64,000 nucleotides of DNA from Oscheius onirici. Taxonomy: Eukaryota > Nematoda > Chromadorea > Rhabditida > Rhabditidae. The translations under genes and the position numbers were made by a program. Numbering within the stretch: the first letter of the stretch is position 1; every line of letters starts with the position of its first letter. Below are positions 61,941-64,000 of the stretch, piece by piece. The notes under the pieces are model-generated. The model had not been told where the DNA came from and did not search any database. It worked only from the letters and a program-made list of their open reading frames with translations. The stretch covers positions 4,154,001 through 4,218,000 of the forward strand of contig OW051473.1 of assembly GCA_932521025.1 (NCBI GenBank). Direction: 5' to 3'.

Positions 61941-63052
61941 GCGTTGTCCGCTCCGACGCTACATACGGACACACGGAAACGTTTCAACTTTAAAAGAATA
62001 GATCCGGAAATTTCGAGTACATTTATGGTTTTATGGCTTCAATCTCGTGTCTCACCTTGTTTTGTCTGCTCACAATATTTCACCTTCTCCATTTTGCTGA
62101 CAAATCAGCCTCCAATCAAAATGCATGGCATTTTCAAACCCCGAGGTGGCTTTCGTTAGGCCGTTTTTCACATTTTTGCACTCCTCTTTCGTGACCAATT
62201 TATAGGGTCTTGTTTTCCAATTAGTTGCTACAATCAGGAGATACATTTGATAAAGGTGGCTGTTTTCTCAAGTCTCTGGGACAGTCCCGCATATTAGAAA
62301 TGACAATTGAGCGGAAAATGTCGAGCAATAGGAAGAGTTAATTGTTCTCTCCCTCCCGGCCCCTGTCGTGTCCTGGCCATTCTGATGCTTGCAGTCATTT
62401 TCGTCCACGCTCTTTCCCATCCTCTCTTGTCAAATTGGAACAGATGTGATCTCGATGTGCTCTCACATGTCGTTGTATTGGCAGCTCGTAATTCTTCTTT
62501 GCAGGAAAGAAGCTCGATCCGCCAGTTTCGACAACTCGCATGGCAAGTTGCTCTCATCATGATACAAACAGTGGGTTTTTTAAATTTATTTTCCGATTCG
62601 TTTTGCAAATATTTGGAATTAAAATGTCTTTGCCAATAGTTTCAATCATAATTTAAAAGGGCCTTCTCTGTATATGGCCGCCGGTGCAACCTCGCCCCCA
62701 CACACCCTCTGATTCTTCCTGTACAAATTGGCTCCGTTCCTAGTGGTCTGTATTCTTTTCAGTCGTATCGCTTCACCTACAGAGTACCTCTTTTTGCAGC
62801 TCAAAGGGTGGGAAATCCAATACAAATTATCTCAAATGTCGACAAAACAACTACCTGAGAAGGGGCAGTTTCATATAGGTGAGCAGTATCTCTCGCTTTT
62901 TCCCTGTTTATCTGCTCACTGTGGCCTAGAAGTCAGTTGATATGGGAAAACATCTGCTACATTTCCCGTTGTGACGTAAATCAAAATAGAAACTCAATTT
63001 CTCTTAATTAAACACCGTTGCAGTGGCATCGAACGGCTGCGTATCAAGGAAA

Positions 63053-63880
63053 ATGTCAAAGTCAAGCAGTTGGATACATCTTAATGTTGGTGGCAAGGTA
63101 GTGGCAGTTTCTGGTTATATTTTCCCACTTTTTTTTCAGGTATTTATGACCACTCGGCAGACCTTGATCCGTGAGCCACAATCATTTTTTAGTCGTCTCT
63201 GCCTTGATGACGAAGCGCTCCCCAGTGACCAGGTGAATATTCCTCAATTTATGGTCTTCTCAAAAAAGATCCCGTTTGAACCCGATGGTCATTTGTCTTT
63301 TTCAGGATGAGACTGGCGCCTACCTCATCGACCGCGATCCTAAATACTTTGCTCCTGTTTTAAACTGGCTCCGTCACGGAAAATTGGTTCTGGACCATGG
63401 CGTCTCGGAAGAGGGCGTCCTGGAAGAGGCCGAATTCTACAACCTGCCCAATTTGGTGACCATTGTCCAGGAACGCATCGCTGAACGAGAGGAACGTCGT
63501 CGAAAACGTACAGACGATGCCGCAGCAGGGAAAAAAGAGACTGGGGTTTGTGGTCGCATAAGTCATTTCGCAAACAATCCACATTTAGCGACTGAGATCC
63601 GTTTATCGCGTTATGGGATGTGACGGACACGATGAACTGACGGGCACTGTCTCGCAGTTGACCGACGGCTGGAAACTCGTTCAGGTTGCGACCTAGGCCA
63701 TCAAACTTTACCATCTAGACGTTTCAGGTTATGGTAAATGCAAACTATGCAGTGGACCAGTCTCACGAGTTTTTAGTCATTGTGACGCGAGAGTGTCCCG
63801 ATAATGACACTCCAATGGACATATCTCAAGATCGTGCAGGACATATCCAGCAGAGAGCAAGAAGTTTGCATACTTTTTAG
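63053..63880 (+). CDS. KCTD5: BTB/POZ protein of the KCTD2/5/17 group
   Basis: KCTD2/5/17 proteins form pentamers and link substrates to cullin-3 ubiquitin ligase. The ATG at 63053 ([15 protein letters not shown]) follows a TTGCAG acceptor ending at 63023, so no in-frame ATG is expected upstream. The next exons give [20 protein letters not shown], then [20 protein letters not shown] and [38 protein letters not shown], then a charged linker. The C-terminal domain reads [51 protein letters not shown] and ends in RARSLHTF. The BTB motifs and the VYRV, DGWK, NY and EFLV pattern match human KCTD5 in order. About 200 residues, close to family size. The stop is TAG at 63878-63880; the last 120 bases of the window are its 3' flank. 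Confidence 0.93.
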
Positions 63881-64000
63881 TTCAATTAGTCTATATAGAA
63901 TGGTTGCAGACAACTAACTACTTTGCTCGTCGAGGGAGAGTTCTTCGTCTGACGACGTTCTGCTTTCTGGTGCTACCAATATTTGTGCTGAGTTCCACAA

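Larger units (their letters stand above)
61046..63052. other. 2 kb between dop-1 and the KCTD gene
   Basis: Holds the dop-1 3' UTR with AATAAA at 61256-61261, the small RNA candidate at 61895-61940, and the 5' flank of the KCTD gene with a TTGCAG acceptor ending at 63023. The plus-strand frame at 62307-62639 (TTG start) shows no recognisable protein. Confidence 0.5.

Overview
The window is a piece of a rhabditid-type nematode chromosome. Coding regions are broken into small exons by introns of about 38 to 60 bases ending in TTTCAG or TTTTAG. Several genes have an intron-like 3' splice site directly at the start codon (TTTTACAG|AATG), as expected for spliced-leader trans-splicing. Almost every recognisable protein has a close Caenorhabditis elegans relative (ZIG, RSD-3, AIN, MOLO-1, UNC-84, DOP-1). 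Five of these relatives (unc-84, dop-1, rsd-3, ain-1 and the zig-2/3/4 group) are X-linked in C. elegans, so the window probably comes from the ancestral nematode X linkage group. I found no transposon, CRISPR, rRNA or credible full tRNA.

Layout. 1-12.5 kb is gene-poor and holds one secreted two-Ig-domain ZIG-like gene (3979-5221, minus). 12.5-18.9 kb is a head-to-head pair: rsd-3/epsinR (minus) and a GW182/AIN-type miRISC scaffold (plus). 21.9-25.4 kb carries aspartylglucosaminidase and a MOLO-1-like TPM-domain membrane protein (both plus). 25.6-34.6 kb is a minus-strand series of secreted-protein genes: a class 3 lipase homologue whose nucleophile serine is alanine, a lipocalin-related protein, and two paralogues of a family I do not recognise. 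A plus-strand EstA-type lipase (36.2-37.3 kb) and a minus-strand ACSL3/4-type acyl-CoA synthetase (37.8-40.6 kb) follow. 43.5-48.3 kb is unc-84 (SUN domain), convergent with ERGIC1 (48.6-49.7 kb). 50.6-54.6 kb holds a CX-like membrane protein and a dynein light chain (both minus, possibly one operon), divergent from a degenerate Ras-like GTPase (plus). After a gene-free 4.4 kb come the D1-like dopamine receptor dop-1 (59.0-61.0 kb) and a KCTD2/5/17-type cullin-3 adaptor (63.1-63.9 kb).

Themes. One group handles small-RNA silencing and clathrin adaptors (rsd-3, ain). A second is an extracellular, probably gut-related lipid and protein group (two lipases, lipocalin-like protein, tandem secreted paralogues, ACSL). 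A third is neuronal or synaptic (zig, molo-1-like, dop-1). Four secreted-protein genes have a TATA box only 24-37 bases before the ATG, which implies very short leaders. The items most worth following up are the Ser-to-Ala lipase, two GC-AG introns (one in a position conserved with a GT-AG intron of a neighbouring paralogue), two mutually exclusive first exons of the dynein light chain, the rsd-3/ain head-to-head arrangement, amphipathic repeats in UNC-84, an intronic hairpin in unc-84, and a small Pol III-like stem-bulge RNA candidate near 61.9 kb. Exon boundaries were read by eye from splice consensus and frame and should be treated as predictions.
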